Positions 48,329-58,599 of a stretch of 64,000 bases of DNA are shown one piece after another (position 1 is the stretch's first letter; each line of letters opens with the position of its first letter). Source of the stretch: Adenophora triphylla var. japonica. Taxonomy: Eukaryota > Streptophyta > Magnoliopsida > Asterales > Campanulaceae. The DNA is taken from the NCBI GenBank assembly GCA_022495995.1, contig JAFEMH010002556.1:124001-188000 (forward strand), written 5' to 3'. Both the position numbers and the translations under genes were made by a program. Below the pieces are notes generated by a model. That model had not been told where the DNA came from. It did no database searches and saw only the letters and a program-made list of their open reading frames with translations.

Positions 48329-48738
48329 ATCTTGCACTGGAGTTCGTTAAACGCTATCCTCATGCAGCAAGTCTTCATAGTAACGAGGACAAGCCTCTGA
48401 GTGTGATAGCTGGAAAGGTTTCTGCTTTTCAGAGTGGAATGCACCTCAATTATGTGGAAAGCTTCATCTACTCTTGTTAGTTTCTTCGAAAGATTAATGG
48501 CATCATACATGCAAATTTATGATATTATGATGCACCTTTGTTTATTGGTTGTATAGAAGAAGTGAGTTGTTTGAATTGAGTTCTAATGTTTTTCTTTTTC
48601 ATCTTCTTTTTGACTGGTCTTGAAGGTGTTCCTGTGAAATTTGAAAACTACTTAAATATGCCAAATCGCAGTGACATTGACGTTACCCTTCATATGATAA
48701 CTCTCAGACGGTGCATGAGAAGGTTCAACTGCGTGGAG
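48329..48738 (+). CDS. Exons 3-4 of the ankyrin gene
   Basis: Exon 3 (48329-48475) follows acceptor TATCCAG and reads LALEFVKRYPHAASLHSNED, KPLSVIAGKVSAFQSG. It ends at GTTAGT in phase 1. Exon 4 (48626-48738) restores the codon as Cys and reads VPVKFENYLNMPNRSDIDVT, ending at GTAAAA in phase 0. Both are open and carry family-typical linker motifs. Confidence 0.75.
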
Positions 48739-49424
48739 GTAAAAGATTTCATTTCTAGCATGCCCTAATTTTCTAACATGCCAAGTGATTCTGAGATTTA
48801 TCCTAATTTTAATAGGATATTAGACATCCTCTCATTTATATAGGTATAATTTAAATCTATAGAGGTCTTTGTGCATAAGCCAAATCTTGAAGGGTGTGAG
48901 TGTAAATTTGTAATATGCCGATTCTGTGGTTTTAGGATGATCAGGTCACCCTCTTATCTATTTTATCCAACAGATGACCCTTATTTGACCCTGATATGCA
49001 TGATAATTAGTAAGTTAGTCAATTTTGTCATGACTATATCATGTGATGCTCAGATCCTTCAATTTTTCCAAAGCACCCGTGTCTACATGAAATGGTTGTG
49101 GATGTGAATGTGGTGTGGGTGTGAGTGTAGATATGGGTACTCTACATTTGGTGTAAAACCTTATAATTTTGGAGGATCCGACACTCAAATCCTTACCATG
49201 GTTAGCACTCTTACCCGAGTCTGAGCATCATAGATCATATCCTTATCTTTTTGTCTATTCATAATTCAAAACCTATTTTTTATATGATTAGCTATTTCTT
49301 TTAACATGGAAACTCCACTTGCCATATAACATTTTTAAAACTTTTTTTAAAAAAAATAATTGTAATCTGAACATAAAATAATTAATATTTGATGTCAAGC
49401 ATCTTACTTTATGGTTTTGATGTA

Positions 49425-49680
49425 AATGCCTTCTTACTTTAAGTTATTGTACTTATTGTTAGCTCAAGGAATTAGTATTTGTACTCCTTCTTACTTTAAG
49501 TTATTGTACTTATTGTTAGCTCAAGGAATCAGTATTTGTACTCCTTCTTACTTTAAGTTATTGTACTTATTGTTAGCTCAAGGAATCAGTATTTGTACTC
49601 CTTCTTACTTTAAGTTATTGTACTTATTGTTAGCTCAAGGAATCAGTATTTATACTTATTGTTAGCTTAAGGAATCAGTA
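49425..49680. repeat. 57-bp tandem repeat in an intron
   Basis: Four copies plus a partial of a unit containing CTTCTTACTTTAAGTTATTG and AGCTCAAGGAATCAGTATTT. They lie just before the acceptor of exon 5 of the ankyrin gene. The 19-residue repeated peptide read through it is not evidence of coding. Confidence 0.95.
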
Positions 49681-49706
49681 TTTGAATTATTTGTGCAGTT
49701 TGTCAG

Positions 49707-50272
49707 AGATTGCATTTGATGCTTTGGGATGTCATACAACGATTTGGTGAGTGTCAAATAGGAATTTGACTTTTAGCATAAATAATTTTTTAAATTTACT
49801 ATTGGTACTTTTCTTTCCTTTTGTAGTGCCGCGAATCAAGAGCATTCGTCATAAGAAATTAGTTCACCATCAAGCTGTTCAACTTGTTAAATACTTGTGT
49901 GAAGGTGTAAAATCCTCGCTTGGTGAGGACGCTTATCTTGAGCGCACTTCTGAACCAATCACCAAGGCAGCAAGTTTAGGAGTCGTTGAGGTGGTTAAAG
50001 AGATAGCGGATATGCTCCCCTATGCAATGCGGTCGACTGACGAAAGTGGTTATTGTTTACATCAAATCGCGGTTGTCGGTCGGTGTGAAAACGTTTTCAA
50101 CTTGTTATATCAGATGAGTGGGTATTATGGGTATCTAAACTATGTTATACCCATGGTGGATGATTCTAAGAATTGCATATTTCACTTGGCTGGACGATTG
50201 GCGCCTCCACACAAACTCAACCTTGTTTCTGGTGCAGCATTACAAATGCAGCGGGAGCTACAATGGTTCCAG
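49707..50272 (+). CDS. Exons 5-6 of the ankyrin gene
   Basis: Exon 5 (49707-49746) reads RLHLMLWDVIQRF after acceptor TTTGTCAG. The alternative acceptor eight bases earlier gives the wrong phase. Exon 6 (49827-50272) reads VPRIKSIRHKKLVHHQAVQL, TSEPITKAASLGVVEVVKEI, GYCLHQIAVVGRCENVF, DSKNCIFHLAGRLAPPHKL, LVSGAALQMQRELQWFQ, then donor GTAACA. No stop occurs. It is the intact counterpart of the decayed exons at 1-250 and 2143-1675. Confidence 0.8.
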
Positions 50273-50407
50273 GTAACAAGCGTTTTCCAATAATGAAATT
50301 AAGTTATCATTTATTTCAAAGGGAAGTTGAGGTTACCTTGTGGATGTGTAAAGCCAAATAGTTTTCTCATGTAAGTTCATGAAATTAATAAGGAACTTCC
50401 ACATATA

Positions 50408-50682
50408 CCCCCTCCGTCCCATAAAGTGTTCTCATTTGCCATTTTTGTTTGTCCCTAAAAGATAGTCACATTTCTGAATTTGTTTGGTTAAAGTCAATGG
50501 ACTTCCAAATTTGCCAACCAAGGAAGAAGAGGGAGAGGAGAGAAGAGAAGATGAGAGCCAACCAAGGAAGAAGAGGGATTAATTGAGTAATAAGCAAACT
50601 TCATTAAGGTTAGTGATGGAAATGAAAATAGGTTGTTAAAATGTTTGAATAGTCAAATGAAACTGTCATGGGACAAAGGGAG
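50408..50682. mobile_element. Stowaway MITE
   Basis: 275 bp between TA sites, with ends CCCCCTCCGTCCCATAAAG and CATGGGACAAAGGGAG. It lies in the intron expected after exon 6 of the ankyrin gene. Confidence 0.8.
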
Positions 50683-51095
50683 TAGTTCTCAGCAAGTAAT
50701 TTGGAGCTCCTTTCCATTGGTTCCCAATACTAAGCTTTTGGGTAAATTACAACTCCTTTGAGGTTTGAGACTATTACTTTACCTCCCATGTTATTCAGCA
50801 ACACTTGTTTACCTCCCCTATTCCTAATATTTTCTACCTAATATTTTGAGGTAAATTCATAAGGTCGTGAAGCTGCAATTTATTGTTAGCATTGGGTTTA
50901 TTAAGCACTAGAATCCACATAAATGCCCGAATCTTGAAAGGGAACTTGGACTTCCAACACGAGATGAAAGAGGAAAAGCTGATGGATTGGGACTCCGAAT
51001 CAAGAAATTAGGAAAAGATTTACAAGAATAATTTCTGGAGGCCTCTAAAACTCGAACTCTATTATCTTGTATATTCGACAAACGAATATAAGATC
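50683..51095. other. Left flank of the Tat insertion
   Basis: AT-rich sequence to about 50900, then an unassigned stretch that includes GGGAACTTGGACTTCCAACA. It ends with the target duplication AGATC at 51091-51095. No PGG exon is present. Confidence 0.4.
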
Positions 51096-51900
51096 TGATG
51101 CTGCCTAATAATAATGGTTGGGCCTGACCCAAGTCAAATGGCGAGAGAGTAGAAAGTAGGCCCAAGGTGAGATAAAACCCAAAAAGAAGACAAAAGCAAA
51201 GGTGACCCAAGGAGGATCATAAGAAAGCAAGATAGGAAGTATCCCGCTAGAGTTAGTGAGATGGCGAAGGATCAAGGCAATAATAGCGAGATATTATGAG
51301 GCAAGCCGGCGAGATAACGACAAAGATGAAAGGCGAGATATTATGGTAAGGCGATACGAGCCATAGTTAACCTTATCCGGCGAGAGATGGATCCCAATTG
51401 ATGTTATTCACCAGAGGCGGCATATAAATATCTATGAAGTGGGACCCATTAAACGGTTATGCATTGGGATCGGTGATCACGTGTTAAGAGTTTGCTTTTA
51501 TAAATGACCAATGGGATGATGCCACGTATAAGGAGGCATGGAACATGAGGAGGTCACATGCAAGGCACGAGGGAAGGGGTATAAATATGAGAGAAAGGCT
51601 TCATTCAGAGGTACGTTCATTGACACACACAAACACCTTTCCTATTGTTGATTTCCCCCTCTCTCAAGCAAACACTTATCCTCACGCCGGAGGGGCTTAC
51701 GTCGGAGCCGCCCCCGGCTTAGTTAACGTTTGATTGTGTGCAGTGGCGAGAAGAAGGAGCCGGAGATATCCCCGATTGACTACAACGGTTGTGTTGCTGT
51801 TTGAGGAAGTTCCTGGCAACATCAATTAGAAGGAGCCGGAGATATCCCCGATTGACTACAACGGTTGTGTTGCTGTTTGAGGAAGTTCCTGGCAACATCA
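51096..51900 (+). repeat. 5' LTR of the Tat element
   Basis: Begins TGATGCTGCC, ends GGCAACATCA. TATA box TATAAATAT at 51580-51588. The last 150 bases are a 76-bp tandem duplication (AGAAGGAGCC starts at 51752 and 51828). Both copies run into CAACATCAATT-type sequence. Confidence 0.95.
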
Positions 51901-51902
51901 AT

Positions 51903-51921
51903 TGGTTCCGTTGCCGGGACC
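51903..51921 (+). promoter_or_regulatory. Primer-binding site
   Basis: TGGTTCCGTTGCCGGGACC lies two bases after the 5' LTR. It resembles the TGGCGCCGTTGCCGGGGA type used by many plant gypsy elements. The tRNA is not assigned. The untranslated leader runs on to 52519 with no gene. Confidence 0.7.
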
Positions 51922-52519
51922 GATTCTCTTCATCATTTGGAGTTTTGCCGGCGGTAGAGTGGTAATTGTGGAGCGCTGTTCGTAGATTTGGAAGTTTGGT
52001 TCGTGTTGTGGAAGATTCGTTGGGTGTGTAGAGTTTTCGGTTGATTGGGTTTATTGTTTGTAATTTGTAAGTTGAAATTTGCTTGTTCTTATTGTTATTG
52101 GAATTGATTGCTGTTCATAAGTTTTCTGTGGGTAGAAATTGTTGGAGATTTTGATTTTGTTTAATTGGTTGGGTGCTGATTTCTGATATATAAAGTGTTT
52201 CGACGGAGTTGAGGAGGAGTGGAAGTTGTTGTTAAGATTTGTTCAAAGTTGGGTTTGAATGTGAGATTTGGAATTTGCTGCTGGGTTTGGATTTTGAAAA
52301 TTCATTTGATTTTGGTTAGTTTAGATCTTGGTGTTTTTGGTGATAGTGTGGTGTTGAAGCATTTGTTAAGGTTTTTGAAAGTATTTTGTTGGTCTTAAAA
52401 GTTTGGTGCTGGGTTGTTATTTGTTATTTCTTAGTTTCTGGGCAAGATCTTCAAATCTTCATAAGATTTGAAGATTTTCAAAGTTGAAGTTCATCAGTTT
52501 GATTACGTAGGTGGAAGGA

Positions 52520-55500
52520 ATGTCAACACCTGAGAAGGGTATAGTGGGCCAGAAAACTGTGGCAGGAAGGAACCTTATTACACCTATGTCGGGGTTTGGG
52601 AGTATAGGAATGGGCGGAGCGAGAGATACTTCTTCCTCGCAGCAAATGATTCCGGAGGAGACAGAGCGAGATACTGGTGAGGACAGAGAGAGAAATGTAA
52701 TGCCGCCACCACCAGAAGAGGAAGTAGAGAATGAGGAGGAAAGTTTGAGGATCCACAATAATTTGATTTTGCAATTGATTGAAAATAACAAGCGACTAAG
52801 AACACTGAAGAAGAAACCTACCCCAATCCCGCAGGGTTTGTTAACGGCGACAGTAGAAGGAAACAAGGGATCAAACAAAGAAGTAATCGTGGTGAATGAT
52901 GAGCGAGAAAAGGAGATGGAGCCTGAAAAGCCTAAGGAAACTGAGGCGAGAATAGAAGGGTCACAAAAGCGGAAGGCAGGAGAATACATGGAGAATGGGC
53001 GAAAGATTAAGGTATATCATTGGCCACACACCTCCCAAGTGTCGTCTCTTTATTGTGAAGAGGAGGATGATGATACTGCGTCAAATGAAGCAGAATATGG
53101 CGAGAAAGAGTTGAGAAGTTCTAAAGATGGCGAGAAACTTAAGCTGATAGAGAAGGGGAAAGGTGTAGGAGTGAGTCGCTTTGGAGAGGAGGATGGGCTA
53201 AAGAAGCAGATGGCCGAGATGGCAAGAAGATTGGCAGAGTTGGAAAGAGGTAGCATAATTGATAGTGAGAAGGATTCTTTTGTCGCTCCATTTGCTAAAT
53301 ATATCCAGGAGGCCGAGCCCGCCCCAGATTTTCGTTTGCCCGCTTTATCCAAGTATGCAGGAGTAACTACCGCCAGAACTCATGTGGCGGGATTTGAAGT
53401 CACAATGGCGATATTGACTAAGGATGATGCTTTGCTATGTAAGACATTTGCTAGCACTTTAGAACTTCAAGCTTTGGATTGGTTTGTGCAGCTGCCTGTT
53501 AATTCTACATTGGGGTATCAAGACTTCAAAAGAAAGTTTTTGGCAAGGTTTGGAGCAGTGGGAGCTCAACCAGTAATGCTACAGGAGTTGATTGGAATTA
53601 AGCAGAAGGCGGGAGAAGGCCTTGTCGCTTATACCAACAGATTTTTGCTAATTGCCAATCAAATTTCTGAGATTGATCCCAAATATGTCATAATGATGTA
53701 TATGTCGGGCTTGATGTCTGAATCTTTCAAGAGGGAGTTAAGGATGAGGCTACATGCGACTTTGAGCGAGTTGCATGAGCGAGTCAAGGCGTACTGTGGT
53801 GGTGAGGATATTGAAGAGGGAACTTCTAACACTGGAAAGAAAAGTGTTAAGGACAGGATTGAATATGTCAAGGAAGGAAATGCAGCTCAAGGAGGAGGTA
53901 GAGGGAATCCAGCTGGCGGCAGAGGTGGAGGTCGCAATGGAGGTCGTAATGGAGGTCGCGGGGTAAGGAGGATAGTGAGATTTACAAGTTTGACTGCTAC
54001 ACCAAGTGAAATTTTGCGGGCTGTTGAGTTGCCGGCGGCTTTTGAAATGAATGATATAGGAAGGATTAATATGAACCAATACTGTAATTATCATCGGGAT
54101 AGGGGGCACGATACAGACAATTGCTATAACCTGAAGAGAGTAATTCAAGGAAAGGTCGATAGAGGCGAGCTACAAGAGTATGTATGGCAAGAGCAGAATG
54201 TGGCGGCTCAAGGAGGAAACGGTAACAGGAACGAAATTATGGTGATTCATGAGCCGGCAAGTATAACTTGTTTGAGTAACCAGATAATGTCGCTATCTCA
54301 TACTTGCCATATTCCCGCTTATCCACCAAGTGAAGAAAGGATGATCAGTTTTTCAAGACGAGAATTGGCTTTAACTCCAAGTCATGGGTGCCAACCAATT
54401 GTAATTTCTATTGCTCCGGGGAACAGTATTTTGCATCGGGTATTGGTGGATTCAGGAGCTAGCCGTAACATCCTTTATTACGATGCGTTCAAGAAGATGC
54501 GATATACAGAGGCTAATCTGGTGCCTTATAAAGGATTTTTAGAAGGGTTTACAAATCATACGGTGCGAGTCAAGGGGACAATTTCTTTGGCGGTGGAAAT
54601 AGGAGAAGATGAGAAGGTGAGAACTCGCACCGTGGAATTTATGGTTATTGATTTGGTGTCGCCTTACAACGCTATTGTCGGTATCCCCTTTATGCAATCT
54701 TTTGAAATGGTGGTTTCTATCCCGCATCAGCGAGTCAAATTCCCTACTCCAAAAGGAATTGCTTGTTTGAAGAGTGAAGTTAAGGAGGTGATTCAAAAGA
54801 AGATTGAAATGCAAATGGCGACAAGAGCTAGCACAAGTTCACTTTCTACAGCAATGGTGGTGCGAGATGCGAGAATTAACATGATCACCGACTTAGGAGG
54901 GTGTGAGAACTGGGAGGAAACTGAAAGCATGAAGAATAAGTCGGCGATCATTGTTATTGAAGAAAAGAGGGAAGATGAAGTTATGCGGGAAGAAAATGAG
55001 GAGCGAGAAATAGAGACAGAAATGGTGCAGGAGAAATCAGAAGGTAATTTGATGGCATTGATGGTCATGCAAGCCGAAATGGCCTGGTCAAGATCCGCAG
55101 AATTTGTCAAGATGAAGGAACCCCTTATTGAAGAAATAGTGGATTCTGATAGTGAAGATTGTGATGAAGAAATTGTAGTGGAGACCCCTGAAGGTGTGTC
55201 GATTTTTGGGGGAGACAAGGGGGAAAGCAGCGACAAAAGGGTAAAGAGATGTGTCGAGAAGAAAAAGGCGACCAAAATAGAGGTTGATACATTGCAAATG
55301 CGGGATGAGCCGGATATTCAGGCGGCAGAAGAACTAGAAGAAGTAATTGTTAATGACGAATACCCTGAGCAGAAAGTTAAAATTGGGAAACAGTTGAAAG
55401 AGGATGAGCGAGATATGTTGATTGATTTTTTGCGGGATAACATTGATGTATTTGCTTGGAGACCTGAGGATATGTGCGGAATTGATGAGAAGGTCGCATT

Positions 55501-55993
55501 ACACTGTCTGAATGCCGACCCAAATGTAGAGCCCTTTAAGCAGAAGGTGAGATACCTATCGGCGGAAAAGGAGAAGGCGGTGATTGGAGAGGTTGAGAAG
55601 TTATTAAAGGCAGGAATCATTGAGGAAATCACTTATCCAGTTTGGCTAGCTTGCCCAGTCATGGTGTTGAAGGCAAATAAGAAGTGGAGGATGTGTATAG
55701 ACTTTACAGATTTGAACACGGCATGCCCCAAGGATTGTTATCCTTTGCCAAAGATAGATAGATTGGTGGACTCCATTGCGAGACATAAAGTGTTTAGTTT
55801 CATTGATGCCTATTCAGGATATCACCAAATTAAGATGCTTGAAGAGGATAAGGCCAAAACAGCGTTCAGAACTCCCCTTGGTAATTTTTGTTATAGAATG
55901 ATGCCTTTTGGTTTGAAGAATGCTGGGGCGACGTACCAAAGAATGGTCAATAAGGTATTTAAATCGCAAATTGGAAGGAATGTCGAAGCTTGA
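52520..55993 (+). CDS. Tat gag-protease-reverse transcriptase (ends at premature stop)
   Basis: First ATG at 52520 (MSTPEKGIVGQK); a GTG three codons earlier is in frame but not needed. About 1157 codons. An acidic, low-complexity N-terminus comes first. The gag capsid domain lies at about residues 300-425 (LELQALDWFVQLP, ELIGIKQKAGEG). A Gly/Arg-rich RNA-binding tract is near 465-480. A zinc-knuckle-like CNYHRDRGHDTDNC is near 520. The aspartic protease DSGASRNI is near 650. RT lies from about 1005 (WRMCIDFTDLNTACPKD, FSFIDAYSGYHQI, MPFGLKNAGATYQRM). The frame stops at TGA 55991-55993, just before the FDDM catalytic box, where YVDDM is expected. Confidence 0.9.
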   Translation: MSTPEKGIVGQKTVAGRNLITPMSGFGSIGMGGARDTSSSQQMIPEETERDTGEDRERNVMPPPPEEEVENEEESLRIHNNLILQLIENNKRLRTLKKKPTPIPQGLLTATVEGNKGSNKEVIVVNDEREKEMEPEKPKETEARIEGSQKRKAGEYMENGRKIKVYHWPHTSQVSSLYCEEEDDDTASNEAEYGEKELRSSKDGEKLKLIEKGKGVGVSRFGEEDGLKKQMAEMARRLAELERGSIIDSEKDSFVAPFAKYIQEAEPAPDFRLPALSKYAGVTTARTHVAGFEVTMAILTKDDALLCKTFASTLELQALDWFVQLPVNSTLGYQDFKRKFLARFGAVGAQPVMLQELIGIKQKAGEGLVAYTNRFLLIANQISEIDPKYVIMMYMSGLMSESFKRELRMRLHATLSELHERVKAYCGGEDIEEGTSNTGKKSVKDRIEYVKEGNAAQGGGRGNPAGGRGGGRNGGRNGGRGVRRIVRFTSLTATPSEILRAVELPAAFEMNDIGRINMNQYCNYHRDRGHDTDNCYNLKRVIQGKVDRGELQEYVWQEQNVAAQGGNGNRNEIMVIHEPASITCLSNQIMSLSHTCHIPAYPPSEERMISFSRRELALTPSHGCQPIVISIAPGNSILHRVLVDSGASRNILYYDAFKKMRYTEANLVPYKGFLEGFTNHTVRVKGTISLAVEIGEDEKVRTRTVEFMVIDLVSPYNAIVGIPFMQSFEMVVSIPHQRVKFPTPKGIACLKSEVKEVIQKKIEMQMATRASTSSLSTAMVVRDARINMITDLGGCENWEETESMKNKSAIIVIEEKREDEVMREENEEREIETEMVQEKSEGNLMALMVMQAEMAWSRSAEFVKMKEPLIEEIVDSDSEDCDEEIVVETPEGVSIFGGDKGESSDKRVKRCVEKKKATKIEVDTLQMRDEPDIQAAEELEEVIVNDEYPEQKVKIGKQLKEDERDMLIDFLRDNIDVFAWRPEDMCGIDEKVALHCLNADPNVEPFKQKVRYLSAEKEKAVIGEVEKLLKAGIIEEITYPVWLACPVMVLKANKKWRMCIDFTDLNTACPKDCYPLPKIDRLVDSIARHKVFSFIDAYSGYHQIKMLEEDKAKTAFRTPLGNFCYRMMPFGLKNAGATYQRMVNKVFKSQIGRNVEA

Positions 55994-56470
55994 TTTGATG
56001 ATATGGTAATCAAAACCAAAGGGGAGGATCATTTAGTGGATCTGGCTGAGACCTTTGAGAATTTGAGGAAAAATTCCATGAAACTCAATCCAAGTAAATG
56101 TACCTTTGGAGTAAAGGCGGGAAAGTTTTTGGGATTTTTGGTAAATCGCCGCGGTATAGAGGCAAATCCGGAGAAAATCCAAGCTTTAATAGATATGAAG
56201 TCGCCTAGAACAATCCAAGAGATTCAAAGGTTGAATGGTAGGGTGATAGCTTTGGGGCGGTTTGTGTCGCGTTCGGCCGAGAAATGTTTGCCATTCTTCA
56301 AGGTGTTGAAAGGAGATCAGAAATTTTCTTGGGATGAAAGGTGTGAAGAAGCGTTCCATAAGATAAAGGAGTATTTGGGAAAGCCGCCAATATTATGTAG
56401 CCCGGAGGAAGGAGACCATTTGTATGTCTATCTGGCGGCTTCTGATCTAGCGATTCTGCCGGTGCGATAA
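55994..56470 (+). pseudogene. Tat RT continuation between stop and frameshift
   Basis: In the same frame as the preceding frame: FDDMVIKTKGEDHLVDLAE, SKCTFGVKAGKFLGFLV, RRGIEANPEKIQALID, then the RT connection and start of RNase H (LYVYLAASD). A frame change near 56445 sends it to a stop at 56468-56470. The expected continuation SAGAIKEEGG is read in the next frame. Confidence 0.9.
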
Positions 56471-56484
56471 AAGAAGAGGGCGGC

Positions 56485-58599
56485 ATGCAAAAGCCGGTGT
56501 ATTATGTTTCAAAGGCGTTAAGCGAAGTAGAGGCAAGATATTTCAACGCGGAAAAGTTGGCTTATGCTCTGGTGATCGCGACGCGAAAGTTGAGGGCTTA
56601 TTTTTTATCTCATCTTGTTACTATTTTGACCAATGCTCCTTTGCGGAAGATTTTGCAACAGCCTGATTCAGCGGGAAGGCTCCTCAAATGGTCGATTGAA
56701 TTGACGGAGTTTGATATTCAGTATGAGGCGAGAAATGCCATTAAGGCTCAGGCGTTGGCGGACTTTATTCTCGAGACCTCATTTACTTATGAAAGGGAGG
56801 AGATAGAGACTCAGGGGGCCAAGAAGCGGAAGGCTAGGTCGCAAGATCCCGAAGCAGAGGAAGAGCGAGAAAGGCCGGCGGGTTGTTGGGAATTATATGT
56901 TGATGGATCTTCTGCCCAAGACAAAGGAGGAGCAGGAATCTCGCTGAGTTCACCAGGGAAGGATTGCATATACGAGAAAGCCTTGAGGTTCAAGTTCAAC
57001 ATGACAAACAATCAGGCAGAGTATGAGGCGTTAATTACGGGATTGGAACTATGCCGAGATATTGGAGTAAAGCAGATAGTATCCCATTCTGATTCTCAAT
57101 TGATCGTCAACCAAGTGAAAGGTAGGTATGGAGTAGTGAGTACAACTTTGGCGAAATATTGTAATATGGCAAGGCAGATTCTTCAAAGCTTCAGTTATTG
57201 GGAATTAGTGCAGATCGATAGAGAGAAAAATGAAAGGGCCGACATGTTGAGCAAGGCTGCCTGCGACAAAATTGAAGAATTGCCCAAAAAGATTGTAGTG
57301 GAGTTCGTTGAAGAGCCGGCGTATGATAGGCCTCTGATAATGGAAGTCGAAGTGGGTGAAAAAGATTGGGTTAGCGAAATGAAGGATTATCTGGAATGGG
57401 AAGAGTTGCCTAAAGAAGAAGACAAGGCAAGGATTGTTAAGAAAATGTCACCAAGATTTACGGTGCATGAGGGGATTTTGTATCGCAAATCTTTCTCGCG
57501 ACCTTTGATGAGATGTGTGGAACCGGGCAAAGTTGACAATGTTTTATTTGAAGTGCATGAGGGCATTTGTGGTGGCCATCCAGGAGCAAGAACTTTGGCC
57601 AATAAGATCATGTTTCATGGGTATTATTGGCCTACATTGAAGAAAGATGCGGAAGAATATGTGAGGAGATGCGATCAATGCCAGCGACATGCAAATATTC
57701 CTAGGCAGCCTGCGACTGAACAGACACCAATTATAGCGGCTTGGCCTTTTGATATGTGGGGGATAGACCTTATAGGACTTTTCCCCGAGGCCAAAGGAGG
57801 AGCTCAGATGGTGGTGGTAGTTGTTGATTATTTCACTAAATGGACAGAGGCAAGAGCATTAACTTCTACCACTGAAGACCAAATTATCAGATTTGTAACG
57901 GAAGAAATCCTATGTCGCCATGGAATGCCGCGAGCAATCATTTCTGATCACGGGCCACAATTCAGGAGGAAGTTTCATGGTTTTTGCGAGAATTTGAATA
58001 TCAAACATTGGCAATCCGCAGTCTATAGGCCGCAATGTAATGGACAAGTAGAAGCCGCCAACAAACAAGTCCCTGAGATTTTGTGCAAGAACCTAGAGAA
58101 AAGAGGAGGGGCTTGGTTGGAGGAATTGTCTACGGCCTTGTGGTATGTTAGAACAACAGTGAAGGGATCGACTGGCGAGACAGCTTTCGCATTGACTTAT
58201 GGATCAGAAGCAATGGCTCCCGCGGAGATGGGTTTGCCGACTCATAGAGTGACTTATTATGATGAAGTGATAAACGGCGACAGAAGATGCTGCGAGCTGG
58301 ATCTTACTGATGAAAAGAGGCTGAGGGCGAGAATGAGAATGATCAATTATAAGCAGAGGATGAAGGCGCAGCACGACAAACGGATGAATAAGAGGTCCTT
58401 CAGTGTGGGGGATTGGGTGTTGAGAAGTCGCGAAGTGAAGGGGGCAACAGCGGGATTCGCCAAGCTAGACCCAAAATGGGAAGGTCCCTTTCAGATTGCC
58501 AAGATTGTGCGAGAAGGGACTTATCATTTGAAGGAAGATGGCGGCAAAGAGGTCCCAAATGCATGGAGTGTAGATCATCTAAAGAGGTATTATCATTGA
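56485..58599 (+). CDS. Tat RNase H, second RNase H and integrase
   Basis: 704 codons from MQKPVYYVSKALSEVEARYF; the true start is within the polyprotein. The order is: the end of the RT-linked RNase H (to about residue 95), then a second RNase H of plant-like type (ELYVDGSSAQDKGGAG near 134, NNQAEYEALITGLELC, HSDSQLIVNQV, ERADMLSKAA). Next is integrase, with a zinc-binding H-H-C-C (HEGICGGHPG, CDQCQRH, about 358-403), then the D, D, E triad in DMWGIDLIG, IISDHGPQF and GQVEAANK (about 426, 486, 521; last gap 35). The tail VPNAWSVDHLKRYYH follows. No chromodomain. Confidence 0.95.
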   Translation: MQKPVYYVSKALSEVEARYFNAEKLAYALVIATRKLRAYFLSHLVTILTNAPLRKILQQPDSAGRLLKWSIELTEFDIQYEARNAIKAQALADFILETSFTYEREEIETQGAKKRKARSQDPEAEEERERPAGCWELYVDGSSAQDKGGAGISLSSPGKDCIYEKALRFKFNMTNNQAEYEALITGLELCRDIGVKQIVSHSDSQLIVNQVKGRYGVVSTTLAKYCNMARQILQSFSYWELVQIDREKNERADMLSKAACDKIEELPKKIVVEFVEEPAYDRPLIMEVEVGEKDWVSEMKDYLEWEELPKEEDKARIVKKMSPRFTVHEGILYRKSFSRPLMRCVEPGKVDNVLFEVHEGICGGHPGARTLANKIMFHGYYWPTLKKDAEEYVRRCDQCQRHANIPRQPATEQTPIIAAWPFDMWGIDLIGLFPEAKGGAQMVVVVVDYFTKWTEARALTSTTEDQIIRFVTEEILCRHGMPRAIISDHGPQFRRKFHGFCENLNIKHWQSAVYRPQCNGQVEAANKQVPEILCKNLEKRGGAWLEELSTALWYVRTTVKGSTGETAFALTYGSEAMAPAEMGLPTHRVTYYDEVINGDRRCCELDLTDEKRLRARMRMINYKQRMKAQHDKRMNKRSFSVGDWVLRSREVKGATAGFAKLDPKWEGPFQIAKIVREGTYHLKEDGGKEVPNAWSVDHLKRYYH

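Larger units (their letters stand above)
35433..50272 (+). pseudogene. Ankyrin repeat gene with gag-like N-terminus, frameshifted and 3'-truncated
   Basis: Six exons with consistent splice phases: 35433-35795, 39626-40120, 48329-48475, 48626-48738, 49707-49746 and 49827-50272. All have GT donors and AG acceptors. The product belongs to the ITN1/ACD6-like plant ankyrin family. It runs from a copia-gag-like domain (exon 1) to ankyrin repeats (exon 2: YKATLKGDWETANEFLD, TDLHVAVGTG, GDTALSIAA, NNGYPPLLVA). Linker exons follow (DLALEFVKRYPHAA, GVPVKFENYL, RLHLMLWDVIQRF), then more repeats ending LVSGAALQMQRELQWFQ. The PGG membrane exon expected after 50272 is not found before 64000. Exon 1 has a 2-base insertion near 35664. 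The first intron is 3.8 kb and the second 8.2 kb, both full of repeats. Either it is a pseudogene or its start lies elsewhere. Confidence 0.75.

Noticed and set aside
49426..49665. Protein with four perfect 19-residue repeats
   Set aside because: It lies in an intron tandem repeat of 57 bp; the length divisible by three keeps the frame open by chance.
50908..51210. 100-residue minus-strand frame
   Set aside because: It crosses the junction between host DNA and the 5' LTR, so it cannot be an old gene.
52459..52989. Open frames opposite Tat gag
   Set aside because: Shadows of the strongly biased gag frame, without splice sites or family similarity, unlike the antisense gene at 59937-62670.
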